Assembly (NCBI GenBank): GCA_916610825.1 | Contig: OU744454.1 | Span: 8,992,922 to 9,056,921 of the forward strand | Length of the DNA: 64,000 bases | Source: Haliclystus octoradiatus | Lineage: Eukaryota > Cnidaria > Staurozoa > Stauromedusae > Haliclystidae | Direction of reading: 5' to 3' | Part shown: positions 38,151 to 51,838 of the stretch, one piece after another | How the letters are laid out: the number at the start of each line of letters is the position of its first letter | How positions within the stretch are numbered: position 1 is the first letter of the stretch | Made by a program: the position numbers and the translations under genes | Notes under the pieces: model-generated | What the model was told of the DNA's origin: nothing | Databases searched by the model: none | The model's input: only the letters and a program-made list of their open reading frames with translations

Positions 38151-40740
38151 GGGAATTAATATATGAAGAAAACAATGCCATTATTTGTCAAGGAATTTTA
38201 AAACGACCAAAAATGGACCAAAAACGAACCAAAAACAAAACGTAATTCCCTTGCCAAATTAAAATTACAAACAACAATGCCCAGTTCCCTTGTAAATTAA
38301 AAATTATAAAAAACAATGCCAAAATCTCTTGAGAAATGAAAATTTCAAAACACAATGCCTTTTTTCCAAGGGAATTGATAAAGACCAACAACAATTCTTA
38401 ATTCTCGAAGAATTTCAAAACGACCAACAACGGATCAACATCGGATCAAAAACAATACTTAATTCCTTTTGGAATCAATCATGACCACAAAAATGCCCAT
38501 TTCTCTTAGGAAATGAAAATTACAAAAAACAATTTCAAATTCACTTGGGTCTTGAGATTTACTGACAACAATGCCCAATTATCTTTAGAATTGAAAATTA
38601 AAATATACCATGCCAAATTCCGTTTGGAATTAATAATTACAAAAAGAATGCATGATTCACAAGGAATTTAAGCACGACCTAAAACGGACCAAAAACGGAC
38701 CAAAAACAATACCTAATTTTCTCGGGACTCAAAAGTGACCACAAAAATGCCCATTGCTCTTGGGAAATGAAAATTACAAGAAACAGATCCCAATTCACTT
38801 GGGAATTGAAAATTATAAAAAACAATGCAAAATTCCCAAGAGAATTGAAAAAGACCAAAAACAATGCCTAATTCTTAAGTCATTTTAGAACGACCAAAAT
38901 TGGACCAAAAACGGACCAAAAACAATACCTAATTCCCTTGGGAAATAAAAATTACAAAAAACAATACCCAGTTCCCTTGTAAATTAAAACTTATAAAAAA
39001 CAATGCCAAATTCCCTTGGGAATTGAAAATTCAAAAAACAATGCCTTTTCTCAAGGGAATTGATAAAGACCAAAAACAATGCCTAATTCTCAAGGAATTT
39101 TAAAACGACCAAAAATGGACCAAAAGCGGACCAAAAACAATACATAATTCCCTTGGGAAATAGAAAGTACAAAAAACAATGCCCAGTTCCCTTGTAAATT
39201 AAAACTTATAAAAAACAATGCCAAATTCCATTGTGAATTGAAAATTATTAAAAACAACGCCAAATTCCCTTGTGAATTGCAAATTCTCAAAACAATGCCA
39301 AATTCCTCCATGGGAAATTAAAATTTTAAAAAACAATCCCAAATTCACTTTTGAAGTCAAAATTCCAAAAAACATTGCTTCTTTCCTAAGAAAATTGAAA
39401 AAGACCAAAAACAATACCTTATTCTCTTGGGAACTAAAAATTACAAAAAACAATGCCCAGTTCCCTTGCTAATTAAAAATTATAAAAAACAATGCTAAAT
39501 TCTCTTGGGAAATGAAAATGTCAAAAAGCAATGCCTTTTTCTTAAGGGTATTCAAAAAAACCAAAATAATGCCTAATTCTCAAGTAGTTTCAAAACAAGC
39601 AAGAACGGACCAAAAACAATACTTAATTCCCTTGGGAATTAATAACTAAAGAAAACAATGCCATTATTTGTCAAGGAATTTTAAAACGACCAAAAATGGA
39701 CCAACAACGAACCAAAAACAATACCTAATTCCCTTGAGAAATTAAAATTACAAAAAACAATGCCCAGTTCCCTTGGGAATTGAAAATTACAAAAAACAAT
39801 TCTCGAAGAATTTTAAAACGACCAAAAATGGACCAAAAACAATACCTCATTCTCTTGGGGATAAAAAATTACAAAAAACAATGCTCAGTTCCCTTGAGAA
39901 TTGAAAATTATAAAAAACAATGCCCAGTTCCCTTGTAAATCAAAACTTATAAAAAACAATGCCAAAATCCCTAAAGAATTGAAAATTTCAAAAAACAATA
40001 CTTAATTCCCTTGGGAATTAAAAATTACAAAAAACAATGCCTAATTCTCGAAGAATTTTAAAACGACCAACAACGGATCAACATCGGATCAAAAGCAATA
40101 CTTACTTCCTTTGGGAACCAAAAATGACTACAAAAATGCCAATTGCTCTTGAGAAATGAAAATTACAAGAAACAGATACCAATTCACTTGGGAATTGAAA
40201 ATTATAAAAAACAATGCAAAATTCCCAAGAGAATTGAAAAAGACCAAAAACAATGCCTAATTCTTAAGTCATTTAAAAAGACCAAAAATGGACCAAAAAC
40301 GGACCAAAAACAATACCTAATTTTCTCAGGACTCAAAAGTGACCACAAAAATGCCCATTTCTCTTGTGAAATGAAAATTACAAAAAACAATTCACATTTC
40401 ACTTGGGAATTGAAAATTACAAAAAACAATGCTTTTTTCTTAAGGGTATTAAAAAAAACCAAAATAATGCCTAATTTTCAAGGAATTTAAAAACGACCAA
40501 AAATGGACCAAAAATATTATTTAATTCTTTTGGGGATAAAAAATTACAAAAAACAATGCTCAGCTCCCTTGAGAATTGAAAATTATCAAAAACAACGCCA
40601 AATTCCCTTGAGAATTGAAAATTTTCAAAACAATGCCAAATTCCCCCATGGGAAATTAAAATTTTAAAAAACAATCCCAAATTCACTTTTGAAGTGAAAA
40701 TTTCAAAAAACATTGCCTCTTTCCTAAGAAAATTGAAAAA
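36951..40740 (+). repeat. 3794-bp tandem duplication, copy 1 (3783 bp)
   Basis: Begins near 36950 at a GATAAAGACCAAAAACAATG tail. It matches the next copy at +3783 up to about 37430 and at +3794 from there on. The difference of 11 is one missing GGACCAAAAAC module. It includes a 15-base A tract at 37170-37184. The body is related to the 4757-bp unit (block R plus part of block Q). Confidence 0.92.
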
Positions 40741-43700
40741 GACCAAAAACAATGCCTAAATCTCGAAGAACTTTTAAACGACCAGAAAAGGACCAAAAAC
40801 GGACCAAAAGCAATACCTTATTCTCTTGGGAACTAAAAATTACAAAAAACAATGCCCAGTTTCCTTGCTAATTGAAAATTATAAAAAACAATGCTAAATT
40901 CTCTTGGGAAATGAAAATTTCAAAAAACAATGCCTTTTTATTGAGGGTATTCAAAAAAAAAAAAAAATATTGCCTAATTCTCAAGGAATTTGAAAACGAA
41001 CAAAAACGGACCAAAAACAATACCTACTTCCTTTGGGAACCAAAAATGACCACAAAAATGCCCATTGCTCTTGAGAAATGAAAATTACAAGAAACAGATC
41101 CCAATTCAATTGGGAATTGAAAATTATAAAAAACAATGCAAAATTCCCAAGAGAATTGAAAAAGACCAAAAACAATGCCTAATTCTCAAGTCATTTTAAA
41201 ACGACCAAAATTGGACCAAAAACGGACCAAAAACAATAGATAATTCCCTTGGGAAATAAAAATTACAAAAAACAATGCCCAGTTCCCTTGTAAATTAAAA
41301 CTTATAAAAAACAATGCCAAATTCCCTTGGGAATTGGAAATTCAAAAAACAATGCCTTTTCTCAAGGGAATTGATAAAGATCAAAAACAATGTTTAATTC
41401 TCAAGGAATTTTAAAGCGACCAAAAATGGACCAAAAGCGGACCAAAAACAATACATAATTCCCTTGGGAAATAGAAAGTACAAAAAACAATGCCCAGTTC
41501 CCTTGTAAATTAAAACTTATAAAAAACAATGCCAAATTCCCTTGTGAATTGAAAATTATTAAAAACAACGCCAAATTCCCTTGTGAATTGCAAATTTTCA
41601 AAACAATGCCAAATTCCTCGATGGGAAATTAAAATTTTAAAAAACAATCCCAAATTCACTTTTGAAGTGAAAATTCCAAAAAACATTGCCTCTTTCCTAA
41701 GAAAATTGAAAAAGACCAAAAACAATACCTTATTCTCTTGGGAACTGAAAATTACAAAAAACAATGCCCAGTTCCCTTGCTAATTGAAAATTATAAAAAA
41801 CAATGCTAAATTCTCTTGGGAAATGAAAAGGTCAAAAAGCAATGCCTTTTTCTTAAGGGTATTCAAAAAAACCAAAATAATGCCTAATTCTCAAGGAATT
41901 TCAAAACAAGCAAGAACGGACCAAAAACAATACTTAATTCCCTTGGGAATTAATATATGAAGAAAACAATGCCATTATTTGTCAAGGAATTTTAAAACGA
42001 CCAAAAATGGACCAAAAACGAACCAAAAACAAAACGTAATTCCCTTGCCAAATTAAAATTACAAACAACAATGCCCAGTTCCCTTGTAAATTAAAAATTA
42101 TAAAAAACAATGCCAAAATCTCTTGAGAAATGAAAATTTCAAAACACAATGCCTTTTTTCCAAGGGAATTGATAAAGACCAACAACAATTCTTAATTCTC
42201 GAAGAATTTCAAAACGACCAACAACGGATCAACATCGGATCAAAAACAATACTTAATTCCTTTTGGAATCAATCATGACCACAAAAATGCCCATTTCTCT
42301 TAGGAAATGAAAATTACAAAAAACAATTTCAAATTCACTTGGGTCTTGAGATTTACTGACAACAATGCCCAATTATCTTTAGAATTGAAAATTAAAATAT
42401 ACCATGCCAAATTCCGTTTGGAATTAATAATTACAAAAAGAATGCATGATTCACAAGGAATTTAAGCACGACCTAAAACGGACCAAAAACGGACCAAAAA
42501 CAATACCTAATTTTCTCGGGACTCAAAAGTGACCACAAAAATGCCCATTGCTCTTGGGAAATGAAAATTACAAGAAACAGATCCCAATTCACTTGGGAAT
42601 TGAAAATTATAAAAAACAATGCAAAATTCCCAAGAGAATTGAAAAAGACCAAAAACAATGCCTAATTCTTAAGTCATTTTAGAACGACCAAAATTGGACC
42701 AAAAACGGACCAAAAACAATACCTAATTCCCTTGGGAAATAAAAATTACAAAAAACAATACCCAGTTCCCTTGTAAATTAAAACTTATAAAAAACAATGC
42801 CAAATTCCCTTGGGAATTGAAAATTCAAAAAACAATGCCTTTTCTCAAGGGAATTGATAAAGACCAAAAACAATGCCTAATTCTCAAGGAATTTTAAAAC
42901 GACCAAAAATGGACCAAAAGCGGACCAAAAACAATACATAATTCCCTTGGGAAATAGAAAGTACAAAAAACAATGCCCAGTTCCCTTGTAAATTAAAACT
43001 TATAAAAAACAATGCCAAATTCCATTGTGAATTGAAAATTATTAAAAACAACGCCAAATTCCCTTGTGAATTGCAAATTCTCAAAACAATGCCAAATTCC
43101 TCCATGGGAAATTAAAATTTTAAAAAACAATCCCAAATTCACTTTTGAAGTCAAAATTCCAAAAAACATTGCTTCTTTCCTAAGAAAATTGAAAAAGACC
43201 AAAAACAATACCTTATTCTCTTGGGAACTAAAAATTACAAAAAACAATGCCCAGTTCCCTTGCTAATTGAAAATTATAAAAAACAATGCTAAATTCTCTT
43301 GGGAAATGAAAATGTCAAAAAGCAATGCCTTTTTCTTAAGGGTATTCAAAAAAACCAAAATAATGCCTAATTCTCAAGTAGTTTCAAAACAAGCAAGAAC
43401 GGACCAAAAACAATACTTAATTCCCTTGGGAATTAATAACTAAAGAAAACAATGCCATTATTTGTCAAGGAATTTTAAAACGACCAAAAATGGACCAACA
43501 ACGAACCGAAAACAATACCTAATTCCCTTGAGAAATTAAAATTACAAAAAACAATGCCCAGTTCCCTTGGGAATTGAAAATTACAAAAAACAATTCTCGA
43601 AGAATTTTAAAACGACCAAAAATGGACCAAAAACAATACCTCATTCTCTTGGGGATAAAAAATTACAAAAAACAATGCTCAGTTCCCTTGAGAATTGAAA

Positions 43701-44540
43701 ATTATAAAAAACAATGCCCAGTTCCCTTGTAAATCAAAACTTATAAAAAACAATGCCAAAATCCCTAAAGAATTGAAAATTTCAAAAAACAATACTTAAT
43801 TCCCTTGGGAATTAAAAATTACAAAAAACAATGCCTAATTCTCGAAGAATTTTAAAACGACCAACAACGGATCAACATCGGATCAAAAGCAATACTTACT
43901 TCCTTTGGGAACCAAAAATGACTACAAAAATGCCAATTGCTCTTGAGAAATGAAAATTACAAGAAACAGATACCAATTCACTTGGGAATTGAAAATTATA
44001 AAAAACAATGCAAAATTCCCAAGAGAATTGAAAAAGACCAAAAACAATGCCTAATTCTTAAGTCATTTAAAAAGACCAAAAATGGACCAAAAACGGACCA
44101 AAAACAATACCTAATTTTCTCAGGACTCAAAAGTGACCACAAAAATGCCCATTTCTCTTGTGAAATGAAAATTACAAAAAACAATTCACATTTCACTTGG
44201 GAATTGAAAATTACAAAAAACAATGCTTTTTTCTTAAGGGTATTAAAAAAAACCAAAATAATGCCTAATTTTCAAGGAATTTAAAAACGACCAAAAATGG
44301 ACCAAAAATATTATTTAATTCTTTTGGGGATAAAAAATTACAAAAAACAATGCTCAGCTCCCTTGAGAATTGAAAATTATCAAAAACAACGCCAAATTCC
44401 CTTGAGAATTGAAAATTTTCAAAACAATGCCAAATTCCCCCATGGGAAATTAAAATTTTAAAAAACAATCCCAAATTCACTTTTGAAGTGAAAATTTCAA
44501 AAAACATTGCCTCTTTCCTAAGAAAATTGAAAAAGACCAA
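40741..44540 (+). repeat. 3794-bp tandem duplication, copy 2
   Basis: Landmarks at 37607, 38188, 38679, 39090, 40143 and 40471 recur at +3794. The head-to-tail join near 40741 falls inside the shared GACCAAAAACAAT tail, so the 39-bp register is unbroken. Differences seen are few, for example GTATAAAA near 37341 against TTATAAAA near 41124, and GAACCAAAAAC near 39711 against GAACCGAAAAC near 43505. Confidence 0.92.
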
Positions 44541-47500
44541 AAACAATACCTAATTCCCTTGGGAAATAAAAATTACAAAAAACAATGCCCAGTTCCCTTG
44601 TACATTAAAACTTATAAAAAACAATGCCAAATTCCCTTGGGAATTGAAAATTCAAAAAACAATGCCTTTTCTCAAGGGAATTGATAAAAACCAAAAACAA
44701 GGCCTAATTCTCAAGGAATTTTAAAGCGACCAAAAATGGACCAAAAGCGGACCAAAAACAATACATAATTCCCTTGGGAAATAGAAAGTACAAAAAACAA
44801 TGTCCAGTTCCCTTGTAATTTAAAACTTATAAAAAACAATGCCAAATTCCCTTGTGAATTAAAAGTTATAAAAAACAATGCTAAATTCTTTTGGGAAATG
44901 AAAATGTCAAAAAGCAATGCCTTTTTCTTAAGGGTATTCAAAAAAACCAAAATAATGCCTAATTCTCAAGTAATTTCAAAACAAGCAAGAACGGACCAAA
45001 AACAATACTTAATTCCCTTGGGAATTGATAACTAAAGAAAACAATGCCATTAGTTGTCAAGGAATTTTAAAACGACCAAAAATGGACCAAAAACGAACCA
45101 AAAACAAAACATAATTTCCTTGCCAAATAAAAATTACAAACAACAATGCCCAGTTCCCTTGTAAATTAAAAATTATAAAAAACAATGCCAAAATCTCTTG
45201 AGAAATGAAAATTTCAAAACACAATGCCTTTTTTCCAAGGGAATTGATAAAGACCAACAACAATTCTTAATTCTCGAAGAATTTCAAAACGACCAACAAC
45301 GGATCAATATCGGATCAAAAACAATACTTAATTCCTTTTGGAATCAATCATGACCACAAAAATGCCCATTTCTCTTAGGAAATGAAAATTACAAAAAACA
45401 ATTTCAAATTCACTTGGGTCTTGAGATTTACTCAAAACAATGCCCAATTATCTTTAGAATTGAAAATTAAAATATACAATGCCAAATTCCGTTGGGAATT
45501 AATAATTACAAAAAGAATGCATGATTCACAAGGAATTTAAGCACGACCTAAAACGGACCAAAAACGGACCAAAAACAATACCTAATTTTCTCGGGACTCA
45601 AAAGTGACCACAAAAATGCCCATTTCTGTTGTGAAATGAAATTTACAAAAAACAATTCACATTTCACTTGGGAATTGAAAATTACAAAAAACAATGTTTT
45701 TTCTTAAGGGTATTAAAGAAAACCAAAATAATGCCTAATTCTCAAGGAATTTGAAAACGACCAAAAATGGACAAAAAATATTACCTAATTCTTTTAGGGA
45801 TAAAAAATTACAAAAAACAATGCTCAGCTCCCTTGAGAATTGAAAATTATCAAAAACAACGCCAAATTCCCTTGAGAATTGAAAATTTTCAAAACAATGC
45901 CAAATTCCTCCATGGGAAATTAAAATTTTAAAAAACAATCCAAATTCACTTTTGAAGTGAAAATTTCAAAAAACATTGCCCCTTTCCTTAGAAAATTGGA
46001 AAAGACCAAAAACAATACTTTATTCTCTTGGGAACTAAAAATTACAAAAAACAATGCCCAGTTCCCTTGCTAATTGAAAATTATAAAAAACAATGCTAAA
46101 TTCTCTTGGGAAATGAAAATGTCGAAAAGCAATGCCTTTTTCTTGAGGGTATTCAAAAAAACCAAAATAATGCCCAATTCTCAACGAATTTCAAAACAAG
46201 CAAGAACGGACCAAAAACAATACTTAATTCCCTTGGGAATTAATAATTAAAGAAAACAATGCCATTATTTGTCAAGGAATTTTAAAACGACCAAAAATGG
46301 ACCAAAAACGAACCAAAAACAAAACGTAATTCCCTTGCCAAATAAAAATTACAATCAACAATGCCCAGTTCCCTTGTAAATTAAAAAATATGAAACACAA
46401 TGCCAAAACCCCTTAAGAATTGAAAATTGCAAAAAACAATGCCTTTTTTTCAAAAGAACTGATAAAGACCAAAAACAATGCCTAATTCTCGAAGAACTTT
46501 AAACGACCAAAAAAGGACCAAAAACGGACCAAAAGCAATACCTTATTCTCTTGGGAACTAAAAATTACAAAAAACAATGCCCAGTTCCCTTGTAAATTAA
46601 AACTTATAAAAAACAATGCCAAATTCCCTTGTGAATTGAAAATTATTAAAAACAACGTCAAATTCTTTTGTGAATTGCAAATTTTCAAAACAATGCCAAA
46701 TTCCTCCATGGGAAATTAAAATTTTAAAAAACAATCCCAAATTCACTTTTGAAGTGAAAATTCCAAAAAACATTGCCTCTTTCCTAAGAAAATTGAAAAA
46801 GACCAAAAACAATACCTTATTCTCTTGGGAACTGAAAATTACAAAAAACAATGCCCAGTTCCCTTGCTATTTGAAAATTATAAAAAACAATGCTAAATTC
46901 TCTTTGGAAATGAAAATGTCAAAAAGCAATGCCTTTTTCTTAAGAGTATTCAAAAAAGCCAAAATAATGCCTTATGCTCAAGGAATTTCAAAAGAAGCAA
47001 GAACGGACCAAAAACAATACTTAATTCCGTTGGGAATTAATATATGAAGAAAACAATGCCATTATTTGTCAAGGAATTTTTAAACGACCAAAAATGGACC
47101 AAAAACGAACCAAAAACAAAACGTAATTCCCTTGCCAAATAAAAATTACAAACAACAATGCCCAGTTCCCTTGTAAATTAAAAAATATGAAACACAATGC
47201 CAAAACCCCTTAAGAATTGAAAATTGCAAAAAACAATGCCTTTTTTCCAAAAGAATTGATAAAGACCAAAAACAATGCCTATATCTCGAAGAACTTTGAA
47301 ACGACCAAAAAAGGACCAAAAACGGACCAAAAGCAATACCTTATTCTCTTGGGAACTAAAAATTACAAAAAACAATGCCCAGTTCCCTTGCTATTTGAAA
47401 ATTATAAAAAACAATGCTAAATTCTCTTGGGAAATGAAAATTTCAAAAAACAATGCCTTTTTCTTAAGGGTATTAAAAAAAACCAAAATATTGCCTAATT
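44541..47500 (+). repeat. Mosaic satellite region between two arrays
   Basis: 44541-44860 resembles the start of block Q near 22.63-22.95 kb. A jump at 44876 then removes about 235 bp (about six monomers) relative to 22951-23208. 45.18-45.84 kb matches 32976-33635. 46.0-47.5 kb mixes block-P- and block-Q-type monomers. No constant offset covers the region as a whole, so it looks like the product of several exchanges. No gene. Confidence 0.78.
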
Positions 47501-48580
47501 CTCAAGGAATTTGAAAACGATTAAAAACGGACCAAAAACAATACCTACTTCCTTTGGGAACCAAAAATGACCACCAAAATGCCCATTGCTCTTGAGAAAT
47601 GAAAATTACAAGAAAGAGATCCCAATTCACTTGATAATTGAAAATTATAAAAAACAATGCAAAACCCTCAAGAATTGAAAATTTCAAAAAACAATACTTA
47701 ATTCCCTTGGGAATTAAAAATTACAAAAAAAAATGCCTAATTCTCAAGGAGTTTTAAAACAACCAAAAATGGACCAAAAACGGACCAAAAACAGTACCTA
47801 ATTCCCTTGGGAAATAAAAATTACAAAAAACAATGCCCAGTTCCCTTGTAAATTAAAAATTATAAAAAACAATGCCAAAATCTCTTGAGAAATGAAAATT
47901 TCAAAAAAAAATCCTTTTTTCCAAGGGAATTGATAAAGACCAAAAAAATACCTAATTCCCTTGAGAAATTAAAATTACAAAAAACAATGCCCAGTTCCCT
48001 TGGGAATTGAAAATTACAAAAAACAATTCTCGAAGAATTTTAAAACGATCAAAAATGGACCAAAAACGGACCAAAAACAATACCTCATTCTCTTGGGGAT
48101 AAAAAATTACAAAAAACAATGCTCAGTTCCCTTGAGAATTGAAAATTATAAAAAACAATGCCCAGTTCCCTTGTAAATCAAAACTTATAAAAAACAATGC
48201 CAAAATCCCTTAAAAATTGAAAATTTCAAAAAACAATACTTAATTAATTAGAAATTGGGAATTAAAAATTACAAAAAACAATGCCTAATTCTCGAAGAAT
48301 TTTAAAACGACCAAAAATGGACCAAAAACAAACCAAAAACAATACCTAATTCCCTTGGGAAATAAAAATTACAAAAAACAATGCCCAGTTCCCTTGTAAA
48401 TTAAAAATTATAAAAAACAATGCCAAAATCTCTTGAGAAATGAAAATTTCAAAAAAAAATCCTTTTTTCCAAGGGAATTGATAAAGACCAAAAAAATACC
48501 TAATTCCCTTGAGAAATTAAAATTACAAAAAACAATGCCCAGTTCCCTTGTAAATTGAAAATTATAAAAAACAATGCCAA
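47501..48580 (+). repeat. Satellite block A (second occurrence, left part)
   Basis: Related to 1370-2430 (2244 corresponds to 48408, offset 46164). It has a local oddity near 48241, where TTAATTAATTAGAAATTGGG replaces the usual TTAATTCCCTTGGG. No gene. Confidence 0.8.
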
Positions 48581-51500
48581 AATCCCTCAAGAATCGAAAA
48601 TTTCAAAAAACAATACTTAATTCTCTTGGGAATTGAAAATTACAAAAAACAATGCCTAATTCTCAAGGAGTTTTAAAACGACCAAAAATGGACCAAAAAC
48701 GGACCAAAAACAATACCTAATTCCCTTGGGAAATAAAAATTACAAAAAACAATGCCCAGTTCCCTTGTAAATTAAAAATTCTAAAAAACAATGCCAAAAT
48801 CTCTTGAGAAATGAAAATTTCAAAAAACAATCCTTTTTTTCCAAGGGAATTGATAAAGACCAAAAACAATGCCTAATTCTCAAGGAATTTCAAAACGACC
48901 AAAAATGGACAAAAAACGGACCAAAAAAATACCTAATTCCCTTGAGAAATTAAAATCACAAAAAACAATGCCCAGTTCCCTTGGAGATTGAAAATTACAA
49001 AAAACAATGCCTAAGTCTCGAAGAATTTTAAAACGACCAAAAATGGACCAAAAACGGACCAAAAATAATACCTAATTCTCTTGGGGATAAAAATTACAAA
49101 AAACAATGCTCAGTTCCCTTGAGAATTGAAAATTATAAAAAACAATGCCCAGTTCCCTTGTAAATCAAAACTTATAAAAAACAATGCAAAAATTTCTTGA
49201 GAATTGAAAACTTCAAAAAACAATCTTTTTTTTCCAAGGGAGTTGATAAAGACCAAAAACAATGCCTACTTCTCAAAGAACTCTAAAACGACCAAAACTG
49301 GACTAAAAACGGACCAAAAACAATACCTAATTCTCTTGGGAAATAAAAATTACAAAAAACAATGCCCAGTTCCCTTGTAAATTAAAAATTATAAAAGCAA
49401 TGCAAAAATCCCTTAAAAATTGAAAATTTCAAGAGATAATACCTAATTCCCTTGCTAATTGAAAATTATAAAAAACAATGCTAAATTCTTTCGGGAAATG
49501 AAAATTTCAAAAAACAATGCCTTTTTCTTAAGGGTATTAAAAAAAAAACAAAATATTGCCTAATTCTCAAGGAATTTGAAAACGATTAAAAACGGACCAA
49601 AAACAATACCTACTTCCTTTGGGAACCAAAAATGACCACAAAAATGCCCATTGCTCTTGAGAAATAAAAATTACAAGAAACAGATCCCAATTCACTTGAT
49701 AATCGAAAATTATAAAAAACAATGCAAAATCCCTCAAGAATTGAAAATTTCAAAAAACAATACTTAATTCCCTTGGGAATTAAAAATTACAAAAAACAAT
49801 GCCTAATTCTCAAAGAACTCTAAAACGACCAAAACTGGACTAAACACGGACCAAAAACAATACCTAATTCTCTTGGGAAATAAAAATTACAAAAAACAAT
49901 GCCTAGTTTCCTTGTAAATTAAAAATTATAAAAAACAATGCCAAAATCCCTTAAGAATTGAAAATTTCAAAAGATAATACTTAATTCCCTTGGGAATTAA
50001 AAATTACAAAAAACAATGCCTAATTCTCTAAGAATTTTAAAACGACCAAAGATGGACAAAAAACGGACCAAAAACAATACCTTATTCCCTTGGGAAATAA
50101 AAATTACAAAAAACAATGCCCAGTTCCCTTGTAAATTAAAAATTATAAAAAACAATGCCAAAATCTCTTGAGAAATGAACATTTCAAAACACAATGCCTT
50201 TTTTCCAAGGGAATTAATAAAGAACAACAACAATTCCTAATTCTCGAAGAATTCTAAAACGACCAACAACGGATCAACATCGGATCAAAAACAATACTTA
50301 ATTCCTTTTGGAATCAATCATGACCACAAAAATGCCCATTTCTCTTAGGAAATGAAAATTACAAAAAACAATTTCAAATTCACTTGGGTCTCGAGATTTA
50401 CTAAAAACAATGCCCAATTATCTTTAGAATTGAAAATTAAAATATACAATGCCAAATTCCGTTGGGAATTAATAATTACAAAAACAATGCATGATTCACA
50501 AGGAATTTAAACATGACCTAAAACGGACCAAAAACGGACCAAAAACAATACCTAATTTTCTCGGGACTCAAAAGTGACCAAAAAAATGCCTATTTCTCTT
50601 GTGAAATGAAAATTACAAGAAACAATTCACAATTCACTTGGGAATTGAAAATTACAAAAAACAATGCTTTTTTCTTAAATGGTATTAAAAAAAACCAAAA
50701 TAATGCCTAATTGTCAAGGAATTTGAAAACGACCAAAAATGGACCAAAAATGTTACCTTTTTCTTTTGGGGATAAAAAATTACAAAAAACAATGCTCAGT
50801 TCCCTTGAGAATTGAAAATTATCAAAAACAACGCCAAATTCCCTTGAGAATTGAAAATTTTCAAAAACAATGCCAAATTCCCCCATGGGAAATCAAAATT
50901 TTAAAAAACAATGCCAAATTCACTTTTGAAGTGAAAATTTCAAAAAACATTGCCTCTTTCCTAAATTGAAAAAGACCAAAAACAATACCTTATTCTCTTG
51001 GGAATTAAAAATTACAAAAAACAATGCCCAGTTCCCTTGCTATTTGAAAATTATAAAAAACAATGCTAAATTCTCTTTGGAAATGAAAATGTCAAAAAGC
51101 AATGCATTTTTCTTAAGAGTATTCAAAAAAGCCAAAATAATGCCTAATTCTCAAGGAATTTCAAAAGAAGCAAGAACGGACCAAAAACAATACTTAATTC
51201 CCTTGGGAATTAATATATGAAGAAAACAATGCCATTATTTGTCAAGGAATTTTAAAACGACCAAAAATGGACCAAAAACGAACCAAAAACAAAACGTAAT
51301 TTCCTTGCCAAATAAAAATTACAAACAACAAAGCCCAGTTCCCTTGTAAATTAAAAAATATGAAACACAATGCCAAAACCCCTTAAGAATTGAAAATTGC
51401 AAAAAACAATGCCTTTTTCCCAAAAGAATTGATAAAGACCAAAAACAATGCATATATATCTAGAAGAACTTTGAAGCGACCAAAAAAGGATCAAAAACGG

Positions 51501-51838
51501 ACCAAAAGCAATACCTTATTCTCTTGGGAACTAAAAATTACAAAAAACAATGCCCAGTTCCCTTGCTAATTGAAAATTATAAAAAACAATGCTAAATTCT
51601 CTTGGGAAATGAAAATTTCAAAAAACAATGCCTTTTTCTTAAGGGTATTAAAAAAAAACCAAAATATTGCCTAATTCTCGAGGAATTTGAAAACGATTAA
51701 AAACGGACCAAGAACAATACCTACTTCCTTTGGGATTCAAAAATGACCACAAAAATGCCCATTGCTCTTGAGAAGTGAAAATTACAAGAAACAGATCCCA
51801 ATTCACTTAATAATTGAAAATTATAAAAAACAATGCAA
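48581..51838 (+). repeat. 3258-bp higher-order repeat, copy 1
   Basis: Landmarks at 48880, 49997 and 50739 recur at +3258. Starts at CCCTCAAGAATCGAAAATTTC near 48580, which recurs near 51842. Contains a distinctive 4-base deletion near 50960 (TTTCCTAAATTG instead of TTTCCTAAGAAAATTG) and a CATATATATCTAGAAG variant at 51451. Confidence 0.92.
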
